This document shows, in pieces, positions 15,195-25,254 of a DNA stretch of 64,000 nt. The stretch is from Oerskovia paurometabola (lineage in GTDB: Bacteria; Actinomycetota; Actinomycetes; Actinomycetales; Cellulomonadaceae): contig NZ_JAFBBV010000001.1 in the NCBI RefSeq assembly GCF_016907365.1, forward strand, positions 4,092,001 through 4,156,000. Direction: 5' to 3'. A program made the position numbers and the translations under genes. The notes beneath the pieces are model-generated. The model ran no database searches and was not told the DNA's origin. It worked only from the letters and a program-made list of their open reading frames with translations. Positions within the stretch are counted from its first letter, which is position 1. The number at the start of each line of letters is the position of its first letter.

Positions 15195-17426
15195 TCAGCC
15201 CAGCGTCGACGGGAGCCGGGCCGCACCCTCGCCCGGGGCCTGGCCGAGCACGCGCTCGGCCAGGAACGCCTGCACCACCTGGTACCAGACGATCGAGTGC
15301 TGCGGCTGGAGCACCCAGTGGTTCTCGTCGGGGAAGTACAGGAACCGGTGGTCGGTGCTCCCGTCCGCGGCCGCGGGGAGCCCCGACGCCGACAGCAGCT
15401 CGTACCAGAGGCGCAGGCCCTCGCCGATCGGGACGCGGTAGTCCTTGTCGCCGTGGATCACGAGCATGGGCGTCACGATGTCCCCGACGTAGCGGTGCGG
15501 GGAGTGCTCGGCCGCCATCTCGGGCGTCATCTCCCGCTGCCAGTAGTACGACGCGTCGGTCGTGGGACCGAACTGGTCCAGGGCCCACAGGCTCGCGTGC
15601 GTCACGATGGCCTTGAACCGGTCCGTGTGTCCCGCGACCCAGTTCGCCATGTACCCGCCGAACGAGCCGCCCATCGCGGCGGTGCGGGTCTCGTCGACCT
15701 CGGGCAGCTCCTCGGCCGCGTCGGTGATCGCGAGCAGGTCCGTGTAGGGCGCCGCACCCCACGACCCCCAGCCGCGCTGCACGAAGTCCTGCCCGTACCC
15801 CGTCGACAGCGCGGGGTCCGGCAGCAGGACCGCGTAGCCCTGGGCCACGAGGATCCACGGGTTCCAGCGCCAGCTCCACGCGTTCCACGAGCCGAGCGGC
15901 CCGCCGTGGATCCACAGCAGCAGCGGCGCGGGGTTCTCGGCGCTCGCGCCGTGCGGCAGGGCCAGCCAGCCCCGGACGCGCACGTCGTCCGACGCCGCGG
16001 TCTCGATCTCGGTGAGCGTGCCGGGCAGGTCCGGGCTCTCCACGGGCCCGCGCAGCGCGGTCGCCGCGACGGGCGTGCGCTCGCCGGCGGGGGCCGCGAG
16101 GAAGTCCGCGAGCTCGATCCGCACGGGGTGCGAGGGCTCGAGGTAGCTCGTGCGCTGGGCGTACGCGGCCGAGGCGTCGGGGGCGACGCGGACGTCGGTG
16201 AACGTCGCGTCGTCCGAGGTGAGGCGTGACACCGTGCCGTCGGCCCCCGACCCGTCGGGCGTGAACGCGACGTGGAAGACCGGGCCGCGCCCGTCGTCGT
16301 CGGCCGTCACGAGGAGGCCCGAGCCGTCCGGCAGCCACGCGGCCGACGTCGGCCAGCGGTCCCAGCTCGCCGCGAGGGAGCGCAGGCCGTGGTTCGCGCC
16401 ACCGTCGTCGGGGTCGCCGTCCGAGCCGTCGCCCGGGCGCAGCGGCACGACGGCGAGGCCCTGCTCGGGCGCGTCCTGCGGGGTCGAGAGGGTCTCGCGC
16501 ACGAACACGACCCACGCACCGTCGGGCGAGATCACGGGCGAGGACGCCTCGGCGCCGGGCTCGTCGACGAGCGTGCGGCGCTCCCCGGTCGAGGTGTCGA
16601 TCGCGACGAGGATCGAGCGCTGGGACGCGCCCGGTCCGGCGACGGTCCAGGTCGTCACGAGCGTGGTCCCGTCCGCGGACAGGTCCGCGGAGTGCTCGCG
16701 CAGCGCGGGCCCGACGGCGGAGGTCACGTCGCGCAGCTCGACGCGTCCTGCGGGGAGGTCGGGGGCGGCGTCCTCGGCGGTGCTGTCGTCCGCCGGGAGC
16801 GGACGGGCCGGCTCGTCGGTCAGGTGCGAGAGGTCGGCGACGAAGCGGTGCGGCTCGGACGGGCCCAGGTCGTGGTCCCAGTACCGCACGGGGTAGCCCG
16901 TGTGGAGGATCGCGGCGACCTTCTTGTCCTTGCGGGCCGTGCGCAGCTCGGCGTCGTGCGCGAGGTCGCGCGCGCTCGGCAGGACGTCGGCCGCGAGCGA
17001 GAGGACGGGCGCGCTGCGCGCGACGAGCGGGGCCGATACCCCGGCGGGGGCCGAGGCGACGACGCGCGCCTCGCCACCCGTCGCGGGCAGGAGCCACAGG
17101 GCCGACGTCGGGTCGCCCTCGGTCGATGCCGAGGCGTCGCTGTCGGGCCGGGCCGAGGTGAAGAGCAGGTCCCCCTCGGCCGTGAAGGCGGCGCCCGACT
17201 CTCCCTTGGTGCTGCGCGTCAGGCGACGGGCGGGCGACTGACCCGTCGGGTCGACCTCCCACAGCGCCGAGACGTAGGCCGTGCGCTTGGCGTCGAGCGT
17301 CGACACGCTCGTCACGAGGCGCCGCCCGTCGGGCGACATCACGAGGCCGCCCGTGCGGGGGATCGCGACGTACCGGTCGAGGTCGTGGAAGGGGGTCGGG
17401 ACGGAGTCTGCGTCGTCAGTGGTCAC
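15195..17426 (-). CDS. S9-family (prolyl oligopeptidase/acylaminoacyl) peptidase
   Basis: 743 residues. An N-terminal seven-bladed beta-propeller (TolB/WD40-like repeats, residues about 20-430) is joined to an alpha/beta-hydrolase peptidase domain of about 260 residues. The catalytic serine is in AMGGSFGGYMANWV (GxSxGG), an acid in IHGDKDYRVP and the histidine in DENHWVLQP. No signal peptide is visible, so it should degrade peptides in the cytoplasm. GTG at 17426 is close to the divergent lipoprotein start (56-base gap), so both promoters share that space. Family certain, specificity not. Confidence 0.92.
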   Translation of the reverse strand: MTTDDADSVPTPFHDLDRYVAIPRTGGLVMSPDGRRLVTSVSTLDAKRTAYVSALWEVDPTGQSPARRLTRSTKGESGAAFTAEGDLLFTSARPDSDASASTEGDPTSALWLLPATGGEARVVASAPAGVSAPLVARSAPVLSLAADVLPSARDLAHDAELRTARKDKKVAAILHTGYPVRYWDHDLGPSEPHRFVADLSHLTDEPARPLPADDSTAEDAAPDLPAGRVELRDVTSAVGPALREHSADLSADGTTLVTTWTVAGPGASQRSILVAIDTSTGERRTLVDEPGAEASSPVISPDGAWVVFVRETLSTPQDAPEQGLAVVPLRPGDGSDGDPDDGGANHGLRSLAASWDRWPTSAAWLPDGSGLLVTADDDGRGPVFHVAFTPDGSGADGTVSRLTSDDATFTDVRVAPDASAAYAQRTSYLEPSHPVRIELADFLAAPAGERTPVAATALRGPVESPDLPGTLTEIETAASDDVRVRGWLALPHGASAENPAPLLLWIHGGPLGSWNAWSWRWNPWILVAQGYAVLLPDPALSTGYGQDFVQRGWGSWGAAPYTDLLAITDAAEELPEVDETRTAAMGGSFGGYMANWVAGHTDRFKAIVTHASLWALDQFGPTTDASYYWQREMTPEMAAEHSPHRYVGDIVTPMLVIHGDKDYRVPIGEGLRLWYELLSASGLPAAADGSTDHRFLYFPDENHWVLQPQHSIVWYQVVQAFLAERVLGQAPGEGAARLPSTLG

Positions 17427-17482
17427 TGCACCGTCCTATCACGACGCCCCGCCCTCGGTGCCGAGCAGCGCATACTGGACCC

Positions 17483-17941
17483 GTGCCCAAGGCTCCCTTC
17501 CTCCCCCTGACCGTGAGCGCCGTCGTCGGGCTGCTCCTGACCGGGTGCGGGTCCGAGCCCGCGCAGGACCTCGACGACACCGTGCTCGCCGGGATCGCCG
17601 CCGCCGGCCGCGCGGACGGCGACCTCGACCTCATCTCCACGACCCACTTCGACTGGCAGAAGGCCGTGATCGTGTGCCCCGGTGACGATCCGACCGAGGT
17701 CGCGGAGGCAGCCGGGGCCGACGGCCCCGTGCAGGGCGAGCTCCCGAGCACGGTCGACGTCGGCACGGGCTACCTCGTGTTCGTCAACGACGACGAGGTC
17801 GCGCAGGTCGCGGACCTGCGGCTCGCCCAGGCCGACGTGTGCTCCGAGGACCTCTCGATCGCGAACCGCGTCCTGAGCCCGGGCGCGAGCCTGCACGTCG
17901 CCCGCGGCACGGGCGACGGCTGGGTCGTCACCCGGGGCTGA
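17483..17941 (+). CDS. Small lipoprotein
   Basis: 152 residues with a type II signal peptide: a hydrophobic stretch ending in the lipobox LLLTGC, Cys22 being the lipidated residue. The mature part has two further cysteines and ends in GDGWVVTRG. No known domain. The GTG at 17483 is the only start that keeps the leader. It should be anchored on the outer face of the membrane. Function unknown. Confidence 0.7.
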   Translation: MPKAPFLPLTVSAVVGLLLTGCGSEPAQDLDDTVLAGIAAAGRADGDLDLISTTHFDWQKAVIVCPGDDPTEVAEAAGADGPVQGELPSTVDVGTGYLVFVNDDEVAQVADLRLAQADVCSEDLSIANRVLSPGASLHVARGTGDGWVVTRG

Positions 17942-17972
17942 GACCCCCGCGCTCCGGGGTGCCGGGTGGGGG

Positions 17973-18761
17973 TCAGGCGTTGAGGCGCGCCACGAGCTCC
18001 GGCAGGTCGGCGACCGAGTCGAGCAGGAAGTCGTGGCGCTCGCGCCCCAGGTCCGCCGCGCCGAGCTTGCCCGTGAGCACCCCGACGACCGCCCCTGCGC
18101 GCGCGTTGACCCCCGACCGCAGGTCGAGCACGGTGTCGCCCGCGACGAGGACGCGCGCGACGTCGAGGACGCCCGTGCGCTCCATGTCGCGGTGGACCAT
18201 GTAGGGCGCCGGGCGGCCCAGCGGCACCTCGTCGGCACACGTCACGGCGTCGAGCGTGACCTCGGGCGAGAGCCACTGCTCAGGGCCGGACGCGACGGTC
18301 CAACCGAGCACGTCGAGGATCCCTCGGGTCACGTCGCGCGTGAAGCCCGTGGTCAGCGCGACCTTGACGCCCGCGGCGCGCAGGGCCGCGAAGGCCTCGG
18401 GCGCGCCGGGGACCGGGGTCGGCGGGTTCAATCGGTAGGCCTCGTGGAGCAGCGCGGTGAAGCGCGCGAACGCGGCGTCGACCGTCGCGTCGTCGGGAGC
18501 GTCCCCCGGCGCGCCGGAGGTGCTGGCACCGATCGCGAGCAGGGCGGTGATCGCCGCGCGCTTCTCGGCCCCCATCCAGTGCTGGATGTCCGACGACGTC
18601 GCACCGCTCCCGTGCTCGAGGACCGCCGTGTGCAGCGCGTCGTAGACCGCGCCACCCTCCTCGACGGTCGTGCCCGCGACGTCGAGCGCGACGAGCTCGA
18701 TCGCGAGGGGCGGGCGCGGGGCGGGCACGGTGCCGGGAGTGCTGGTGCTGTTGCTGGTCAT
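17973..18761 (-). CDS. Phosphonatase-like HAD hydrolase
   Basis: 262 residues of the HAD superfamily, close to phosphonoacetaldehyde hydrolase-like proteins (the PhnX-like group often called TIGR03351). Motif I is LVALDVAGTT (nucleophile about Asp27), motif II LTTGFTRD, and motif III/IV VLVAGDTVLDLRSG. A cap-domain segment HWMGAEKRAAITALL resembles the PhnX cap, including the lysine that in PhnX forms a Schiff base. It would cleave a C-P bond of an aldehyde phosphonate. Its ATG overlaps the stop of the GntR regulator (ATGA), so the two are coupled. Substrate is inference from context. Confidence 0.8.
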   Translation of the reverse strand: MTSNSTSTPGTVPAPRPPLAIELVALDVAGTTVEEGGAVYDALHTAVLEHGSGATSSDIQHWMGAEKRAAITALLAIGASTSGAPGDAPDDATVDAAFARFTALLHEAYRLNPPTPVPGAPEAFAALRAAGVKVALTTGFTRDVTRGILDVLGWTVASGPEQWLSPEVTLDAVTCADEVPLGRPAPYMVHRDMERTGVLDVARVLVAGDTVLDLRSGVNARAGAVVGVLTGKLGAADLGRERHDFLLDSVADLPELVARLNA

Positions 18762-19675
18762 GCGGAGGGCTCCTGGGTCGGTTCGATTTCGGTGGTGCCG
18801 GTGGTGGGCGACACGAGGGACGCCGCGGCGACCGACGCCGTCGGGAAGCGGACCATCGAGAGCGACGTGTCCTGGGTGTTGTCGATCGTGAAGGCCGCGA
18901 GCTCGGGCAGGTAGCGGTCGTCGGCGTACTCGACGGGGACGCCCGCGGCGTTGCGCGTGGTGCGGCGCTCGCGCAGCAGCGGGGCGCCCGCGGGCACCTC
19001 GAGCAGGTCGGCGTCGGTCTCGTCGGCCGCGACGGCGTCGATCACGTGGCGCGCCGCGTGCAGGTCCGCGCCGCGCGAGATGAGGTGGTCGTAGATCGAA
19101 CCGGTGTCCGGGTCGAACTCGAAGATGAGGCGCCCCACGGGCTCGATGAAGGTGTCGCGCTCGACCATCGCCGGGACCCCGTCGAGCAGGCGCAGGCGCA
19201 GCACCTCGACCACGGGCGTGCCCTCCTCGAGCCCCAGGGCGTCGGCCGCGACGCCGTGCACACCGCGTCGTGCGACCTCGACCGTCCGCTGCCCGGGCAC
19301 GCGCCCCACCCCCGCGGCCCAGCGGCTGAACGACAGGAACGTCTCGAACGGCTGCGGGACCGCGCGCGAGCGCACGACCGGCGGACGTCCCTGTCCCCCG
19401 CCGATGAGCCCCTCGCTGCGCAGCGTCCCGAGCGCCTGGCGGACCGTGCCGCGCGAGATCGAGAACTCGGCGCACAGCGCGGACTCGGACGGCAGGGAGT
19501 CGCCGATCGCGTAGGTGCCGGACACGATCCGACGGCGCAGCTCGCCCAGGACGTGCTGGTGCAGCGGGCCGTTCGACGGCTGGGGCGGGTGGGGCGGACG
19601 GGCTGACGACGACGGCCGGGCCTGTTGGTTCGGCGGGGACGGGGCGGTACGCGGGGACGACGAGGACGGAGCCAT
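18758..19675 (-). CDS. GntR/HutC-family regulator of the phosphonate locus (PhnF-like)
   Basis: 305 residues. After a roughly 35-residue Pro/Ser-rich lead comes a winged helix (HVLGELRRRIVSGTYAIGDS, then LPSESALCAEFSISRGTVRQ) and a UTRA ligand domain ending in NAAGVPVEYADDRYLPELAA. HutC-type members near phosphonate genes (PhnF) repress transport and catabolism. It is divergent from the FAD oxidase-phnDCE arm and leads the HAD gene, and a matching palindrome lies in the divergent promoter. ATG at 19675. Confidence 0.85.
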   Translation of the reverse strand: MAPSSSSPRTAPSPPNQQARPSSSARPPHPPQPSNGPLHQHVLGELRRRIVSGTYAIGDSLPSESALCAEFSISRGTVRQALGTLRSEGLIGGGQGRPPVVRSRAVPQPFETFLSFSRWAAGVGRVPGQRTVEVARRGVHGVAADALGLEEGTPVVEVLRLRLLDGVPAMVERDTFIEPVGRLIFEFDPDTGSIYDHLISRGADLHAARHVIDAVAADETDADLLEVPAGAPLLRERRTTRNAAGVPVEYADDRYLPELAAFTIDNTQDTSLSMVRFPTASVAAASLVSPTTGTTEIEPTQEPSA

Positions 19676-19776
19676 GACTTGACCATACAGGCCGCTCCCG
19701 CACCGAGAACGGCGTACCGATGACGGCCGCGTGAACCCCGCGCACGGAGCGTCAACGCCAGGTGAACACTCCGGAA

Positions 19777-19792
19777 ACTTGTCTGGACAAGT
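19777..19792. promoter_or_regulatory. GntR-type operator before the phosphonate oxidase/transport operon
   Basis: ACTTGTCTGGACAAGT: 7-bp perfect arms ACTTGTC/GACAAGT around TG. Length and the TGTCTGGACA core are typical of HutC-subfamily operators. It lies about 50 bases before the oxidoreductase start and 100 bases from the regulator start, suiting control of both arms. Confidence 0.75.
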
Positions 19793-19840
19793 CCTGGAAT
19801 CGCTTGCTCCGTGCTCGTTCTGCACGGCAGTGTCCGTGTC

Positions 19841-21076
19841 GTGAGCAGCACAGCACCTCGACGCCCCGCCCCGTCCGGCCGCACCCACGCCCTCCCCGCC
19901 GGCCACCCCGGCACGCGCAGCCCGTCCACCGGGAACGACCTCCCCGCCCGCGTCGACCTCGTGGTCGTCGGCGCCGGGATCGTCGGCCTCGCGCACGCCG
20001 TCGAGGCCGTCGGCCGCGGCCTGTCCGTCCTCGTGGTCGAGCGCGACGACCGCGCCGTCGGCGCCTCGGTCCGCAACTTCGGGCACGGCTGCTTCACCGC
20101 GCAGGACGGCACGGCCCTCACGTACGCCTTCGCGGCCCGCGAGCGCTGGATCCAGCTCGCCAAGGAGGCCGACTTCTGGCTGCGCGAGTCCGGGACCGTC
20201 GTCGTGGCCCGCGCGGACGACGAGCGGCAGGTCCTCGAGGACTTCGCCCACGGCCGCGACGGCCACGTCCGGCTGCTCGACCGCGACCAGGTCCTCGACC
20301 GCGTCCCGGGCGACCCCGCCGAGGTCGTCGGCGGCGCGTTCCTGTCCCAGGACATCCGCGTCGACCCCCGCGAGGCGGTCCCCGCGATCGCCCGCTGGTA
20401 CGCCGAGCAGCGCGGCGCGCACCTCGCCTGGTCCACGACCGTCCAGGGCTTCGAGGCCGGCAGCGGCGTGACCCTCGTGCGCACCTCCCGGGGCGACGTC
20501 GTCGCGACCAAGGTGATCCTCGCCGTCGGGCACGACGTGGACCGGTTCTTCCCCGACACCGCCGCCGCCGCGGGCATCCAGCGGTGCACGCTGCAGATGC
20601 TGCGCGTCGACGCCCCCGCGGGCGCAGACGGCGGCCCCCGGGAGATCGGCCCCGCGATCTTCACCGGCACCTCGCTGCTGCGCTACGACGGCTTCCGCCA
20701 CTCCCCCGCGACCGCCGCCGTCCGCGAGCGCCTGAGGGTCCAGCACCCCGCCCTGATCGACGCCGCGGTGAACCTCATGATCACCCAGCGCCCCGACGGG
20801 ACGCTCACGCTCGGCGACACGCACGCCTACGCGACCACTCCCGGGCCGTTCCACCCCGAGGCCCTCGACGAGCTCCTGCTCACCGAGGCCGCGCGGCTCC
20901 TCGGCAGCGGTCCCCTCACGGTCCGCGAGCGCTGGCAGGGCGTCTACGCCTCCGCGCCCGCGCCGTTCCTCGACGTCACGCCCATGCCAGGCGTGCGCGC
21001 GGTGTCGGTCACGTCCGGCATCGGCATGACCACCGCGCTCGGGCTCGCCCCGCGCGTGCTCGACGGCTTCCTCTGA
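19841..21076 (+). CDS. FAD-dependent amine oxidase-like enzyme (HpnW-like, TIGR03364 type)
   Basis: 411 residues of the DAO/glycine-oxidase family. The Rossmann FAD site is DLVVVGAGIVGLAHAVEAVG followed by the acidic end VLVVERD, and NFGHGCFTAQDG matches the subgroup found beside phosphonatase-like HADs. C-terminal FAD contact GIGMTTALGLAPRVL. In that subgroup the proposed role is oxidative deamination of an aminophosphonate to the aldehyde used by the HAD enzyme; that is known-family reasoning, not shown here. Start uncertain: GTG 19841 is used, GTG 19811 is also in frame; neither has a good ribosome site. Confidence 0.8.
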   Translation: MSSTAPRRPAPSGRTHALPAGHPGTRSPSTGNDLPARVDLVVVGAGIVGLAHAVEAVGRGLSVLVVERDDRAVGASVRNFGHGCFTAQDGTALTYAFAARERWIQLAKEADFWLRESGTVVVARADDERQVLEDFAHGRDGHVRLLDRDQVLDRVPGDPAEVVGGAFLSQDIRVDPREAVPAIARWYAEQRGAHLAWSTTVQGFEAGSGVTLVRTSRGDVVATKVILAVGHDVDRFFPDTAAAAGIQRCTLQMLRVDAPAGADGGPREIGPAIFTGTSLLRYDGFRHSPATAAVRERLRVQHPALIDAAVNLMITQRPDGTLTLGDTHAYATTPGPFHPEALDELLLTEAARLLGSGPLTVRERWQGVYASAPAPFLDVTPMPGVRAVSVTSGIGMTTALGLAPRVLDGFL

Positions 21077-21145
21077 CAGACGACCCTCTCTCGCCCCTCC
21101 GACCAGTCCAGCCTCTCTCGCGAAACCCCCACCCCAGGAGAAGAC

Positions 21146-22081
21146 ATGCACCGCAGCCGCACCGGCCAGGCCACCTCGGTCCTCGCCGCCGCACTGCTCC
21201 TCGGCGCCCTCAGCGCCTGCTCGACCGGCACGGCCGACGCAGGGACCAGCACCGACGGTGCCGCGTCCGCGACGTGCCCGAACGGCGCGATCCGGTTCGG
21301 CATCGAGCCCTACGAGGACCCCGCCAAGCTCGAGCCCGCCTACCAGCACCTCGCCGACGCCCTGTCGGAGAAGCTCGACTGCCCCGTCGAGCTGACGATC
21401 GTCGAGGACTACTCGGCCGAGGTCCTCGCCATGGAGAACGGCAAGCTCGAGCTCGCGCAGTTCGGCCCGCTCGGGTTCGTGTTCGCGAGCGAGCGCGCCG
21501 ACGCCGAGCCCCTCGCCTCGTTCGGCCTCGCCGACGGCTCGCTCTCGAGCTACACCGCGGGCATCTGGGTCCCCGTCGACTCCCCGATCCAGAGCATCGA
21601 GGACCTGCCGGGCCACTCGCTCGCGCTCGGCTCGACCGGCTCGACCTCGGGCGACGCGCTGCCGCGCTTCGCGATCCTCGACGCGGGTCTCGCCGAGACC
21701 GACGTCGAGATCACCTATGCGGGCGGCCACCCCGAGGCGCTGCTCGCCCTGACCAACGGCCAGGTCGACGCCGCGCAGATCAACTCCCAGACGCTCGCGA
21801 CCGCCGAGCGCGAGGGCACGTTCGACTCCTCGACGTTCCGCCAGGTCTGGGAGTCCGACGCCATCCCGAACGACCCCATCACGGTCGCCGGGTCGCAGAG
21901 CCAGGAGTTCAAGGACGCCGTGCGCGAGGCCCTCCTCACGCTCGACACCGCCGACGTCGAGGCCATCGGCGCGTTCCTCGACGTCGATCCGGCGGGCCCG
22001 CTCGTCGAGGTCGACGTCGACACGTACCAGCCGCTGTTCGACCTCGCGAAGACGCTGAAGCTGACCGCCGACGACGTCTGA
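21146..22081 (+). CDS. phnD: Phosphonate/phosphite ABC transporter substrate-binding lipoprotein
   Basis: 311 residues. Lipoprotein signal with lipobox GALSAC (Cys about 25), then a PhnD-type periplasmic-binding fold: IRFGIEPYEDPAKLEPAYQH, VEDYSAEVLAMENGKLELAQ, FGPLGFVFA and LALGSTGSTSGDALPRFA, the last being the characteristic SxxSTSG ligand loop. CCAGGAG precedes the ATG. First gene of the transporter set; PhnC and PhnE homologues follow. The ligand could be phosphonate, phosphite or phosphate; the neighbouring oxidase and HAD favour an aminophosphonate. Confidence 0.9.
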   Translation: MHRSRTGQATSVLAAALLLGALSACSTGTADAGTSTDGAASATCPNGAIRFGIEPYEDPAKLEPAYQHLADALSEKLDCPVELTIVEDYSAEVLAMENGKLELAQFGPLGFVFASERADAEPLASFGLADGSLSSYTAGIWVPVDSPIQSIEDLPGHSLALGSTGSTSGDALPRFAILDAGLAETDVEITYAGGHPEALLALTNGQVDAAQINSQTLATAEREGTFDSSTFRQVWESDAIPNDPITVAGSQSQEFKDAVREALLTLDTADVEAIGAFLDVDPAGPLVEVDVDTYQPLFDLAKTLKLTADDV

Positions 22082-22226
22082 CCCCTCGCGGACGGTGCGG
22101 GTGGACGCCGGGTCCACCGGGCCCGGCGGCCCACCCCGCTCGTCCCGTCCGGTCGGCCGCGATCCCGGTCGACCGCCCTCTCTCCCTCGCGGGCTCGCGT
22201 CCCGCTCCAGCAAGGAGTTGTTCCAG

Positions 22227-23110
<884 letters not shown>

Positions 23111-23114
<4 letters not shown>

Positions 23115-24001
23115 CCGCCACCGCCCCCACCCGCTCGCCCCGCTCCCCGCGCGGCGGCTCCCCCGCCCGGGCCGAGGGGCCGTCGTCCGAGACGCTCGCG
23201 CACGTCGTCGTGCCCACGGCCCACCGCTCGGGCCGACAGGTCACGACCTGGGTCATCGCGGGCGCGGTGCTGCTCGGGCTGCACGTCCTCGCCTGGCAGG
23301 GCACGGGCTTCTCGATCAGCGCGCTCGTGGGCGGCTGGGAGGGCATGGCCCGGTTCGTCGGCGAGGCGTTCCCGCCCGACCTCGACTGGTCGACCGTCGT
23401 GGCCCCCGGCCTCCAGGCCACGCTCGTGACCCTGTGGATCGGGCTGCTCGGGACCACGCTGTCCGTCCCGCTGTCGCTCCTGCTCGCGGTGCTCGCCGCG
23501 CGCGGCAGCACGCCGGGGTCGGTCTGGTACCAGGGGTCGCGCGCGATCCTGTCGTTCTTCCGCGCCGTGCCCGACGTCGTGTTCGCCCTGATCTTCGTGA
23601 CCGCCGTGGGGCTCGGACCGTTCGCGGGGGTGCTCGCGCTCGTCGTCCACAACACGGGCGTCATGGGCAAGCTGTGGGCCGAGGCCATGGAGGAGATCGA
23701 CCCCGGGCCCGCCGACGCGCTGCGCACCAACGGTGCGGGCCGCACCCAGGTCGTCACGCACGCGGTGCTGCCCGCGGTCGTGCCGCAGTTCCTGGGGCTG
23801 CTGCTCTACCGGTTCGACGTCAACGTGCGGTCCTCGCTCGTGCTGGGGCTCGTGGGCGCGGGCGGGATCGGGTTCCTCATCAACAAGTCGATCAAGCTGT
23901 TCCGGTTCGACGAGATGCTGACCTACATCCTCATGGTCCTCGTGCTGGTGTGGGTAGTGGACCGCTTCTCGTCATGGGCGAGGGCAAGGATCGCGGTCTG
24001 A
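23111..24001 (+). CDS. phnE: Phosphonate ABC transporter permease
   Basis: 296 residues: about 40 polar residues, then six predicted membrane helices. The binding-protein-dependent permease loop reads DALRTNGAGRTQVVTHAVLP, the EAA-type cytoplasmic motif that docks with PhnC. The tail GAGGIGFLINKSIKLFRFDE is PhnE-like. Coupled to phnC by a 4-bp overlap. One permease gene only, so the transporter probably uses a homodimer. Confidence 0.92.
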
Positions 24002-24019
24002 GGCCTGCCGTCGGTGCCG

Positions 24020-24070
24020 AGAACGGGGTTGAGGTCGTTATCCGTCGGATGGCGGCCTCAACCCCGTTCT
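24020..24070. repeat. Long palindrome, type A copy 2
   Basis: 18-bp arms (24020-24037 and 24053-24070) pair with one G:T wobble around a 15-base loop, preceded by GTGCC so that the left edge reads GCCGAGA. The same arm core ACGGGGTTGAGG recurs at 25161-25205, and the two copies bracket one gene. The stop codon and last codons of that gene lie inside this palindrome. Confidence 0.85.
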
Positions 24071-25042
24071 GGATCGCACGGAACGTCGTGCTCGGTCCAG
24101 GAAGGCGCGGATCTCCAGCCCCACCCGCCCCACGACCGCAAGGTCCCGGGCCGTGAAGCGGAGCAACGCGACGCCTCGTGACGCGACGAGCAGGTTCTGC
24201 CGTCGACGGTCGACGAACAGGGCTTCGGGAGCTCCGTGCACCTCGGCCCCGTCGACCTCGGCGATCAACCACCGCTCGTCCGGGAGGCGCCAGCCCAGGT
24301 CGCCCCGGGCCAGGAACTGACCCTCGTCGCCCGAGATCACCACCTGGAGCTCGTCGGGCGGGACACCGGCGTCGAGGCAGTCGAGCCGGGCAAGGGTCTC
24401 GAGCGGGGACTCGGCGCGCCGGTCACTGATCTCCCACCACGAATGCGTCCTGGCGACCCCTCGTCGACCTCGGGCCATGTCGTGCGCGCGGTCGAGTCCA
24501 CGGACGTCGAGCAGGCCGCGGTGCTGCGCACTGTCCATCAGGGCGACCGCGGTGCGGCGCCCGACCTCCGGGACGGTCTGGGCGAGCGCCCAGTCCGGGG
24601 TGGCGACGTACCGGCCGACGACGCGCGTGACGGTCATCCCGTCGTCGAACTGCCTCAGCAGGATGCCGTCCCGTGAACCTGTCGCACGCCCGCCCGGGAG
24701 CGCCGCCTGCGCAGTGATCTGCAGCGGGAGTCCCTGGATGCCGAGCAGAGCCACTGCGCACGGGCCGACCGCGATCGCCTCCGGCCCGAAGGCGAGGAGA
24801 CCTGCCCAGGCGGCGCGTCGACGGCGATGGTCCGGGACCCCCGGCCCTTCCCGGCGGGCCGGTGGCACCGGGTCGATGTCGTAGACACCACGTGTCACCT
24901 GCGTCCATCGCCGTTGCTCGACGAGCCGAGAGCGTCGGTGCGAACGGAGTCCGTGCTCTTCGCACTGCGCCGCCGACACGAGCCCCTCCTGACGGCGCGC
25001 GACGACGAGCAGCTCCTCAGGTACCGGCGACAGGTGGCGCAT
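24038..25042 (-). CDS. AbiEi-like HTH / nuclease-fold orphan protein
   Basis: 334 residues. The N-terminus looks like the AbiEi antitoxin winged helix (LVVARRQEGLVSAAQCEEHG, then WTQVTRGVYDID). The C-terminus resembles DUF559/Vsr-like PD-(D/E)xK folds: SPLETLARLDCLDAG, DLGWRLPDERWLIAEVDGAE, DRRRQNLLVASRGVALLRFT. Such fusions are common in actinobacteria and poorly understood; no toxin gene is adjacent. Start is the ATG of MRHLSPVPEEL. The last codons (GLRPPSDG then TAA) come from the type A palindrome that overlaps its end, and a second copy lies upstream of its start, so the gene is bracketed by matching palindromes. Confidence 0.7.
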   Translation of the reverse strand: MRHLSPVPEELLVVARRQEGLVSAAQCEEHGLRSHRRSRLVEQRRWTQVTRGVYDIDPVPPARREGPGVPDHRRRRAAWAGLLAFGPEAIAVGPCAVALLGIQGLPLQITAQAALPGGRATGSRDGILLRQFDDGMTVTRVVGRYVATPDWALAQTVPEVGRRTAVALMDSAQHRGLLDVRGLDRAHDMARGRRGVARTHSWWEISDRRAESPLETLARLDCLDAGVPPDELQVVISGDEGQFLARGDLGWRLPDERWLIAEVDGAEVHGAPEALFVDRRRQNLLVASRGVALLRFTARDLAVVGRVGLEIRAFLDRARRSVRSRTGLRPPSDG

Positions 25043-25160
25043 CGAGGCATCCCAGCAGGTGACGCCGACCACGCGCCGCCGCCCGGTGGTGCACTGTGGA
25101 CGGCCCTCTTGGCTGGCCCCCTGTGGACGACCGCCAACACGGGAAACCGCGCGGTCCAGG

Positions 25161-25205
25161 ACGGGGTTGAGGTCGTCATCGAGCGAATGACGACCTCAAC
25201 CCCGT
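25161..25205. repeat. Long palindrome, type A copy 3
   Basis: Perfect 19-bp arms (25161-25179 and 25187-25205) around 7 bases, followed by GTTCGGCAC. Fifteen bases of each arm match the copy at 24020-24070. It lies between two genes on the same strand (upstream of the AbiEi-like gene and after the end of the CtaG gene), about 120 bases before the former's start. Confidence 0.85.
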
Positions 25206-25254
25206 GTTCGGCACCCGGGTACCGGGCACCTCGAGGGCACCGGGAGAGCGCCGC

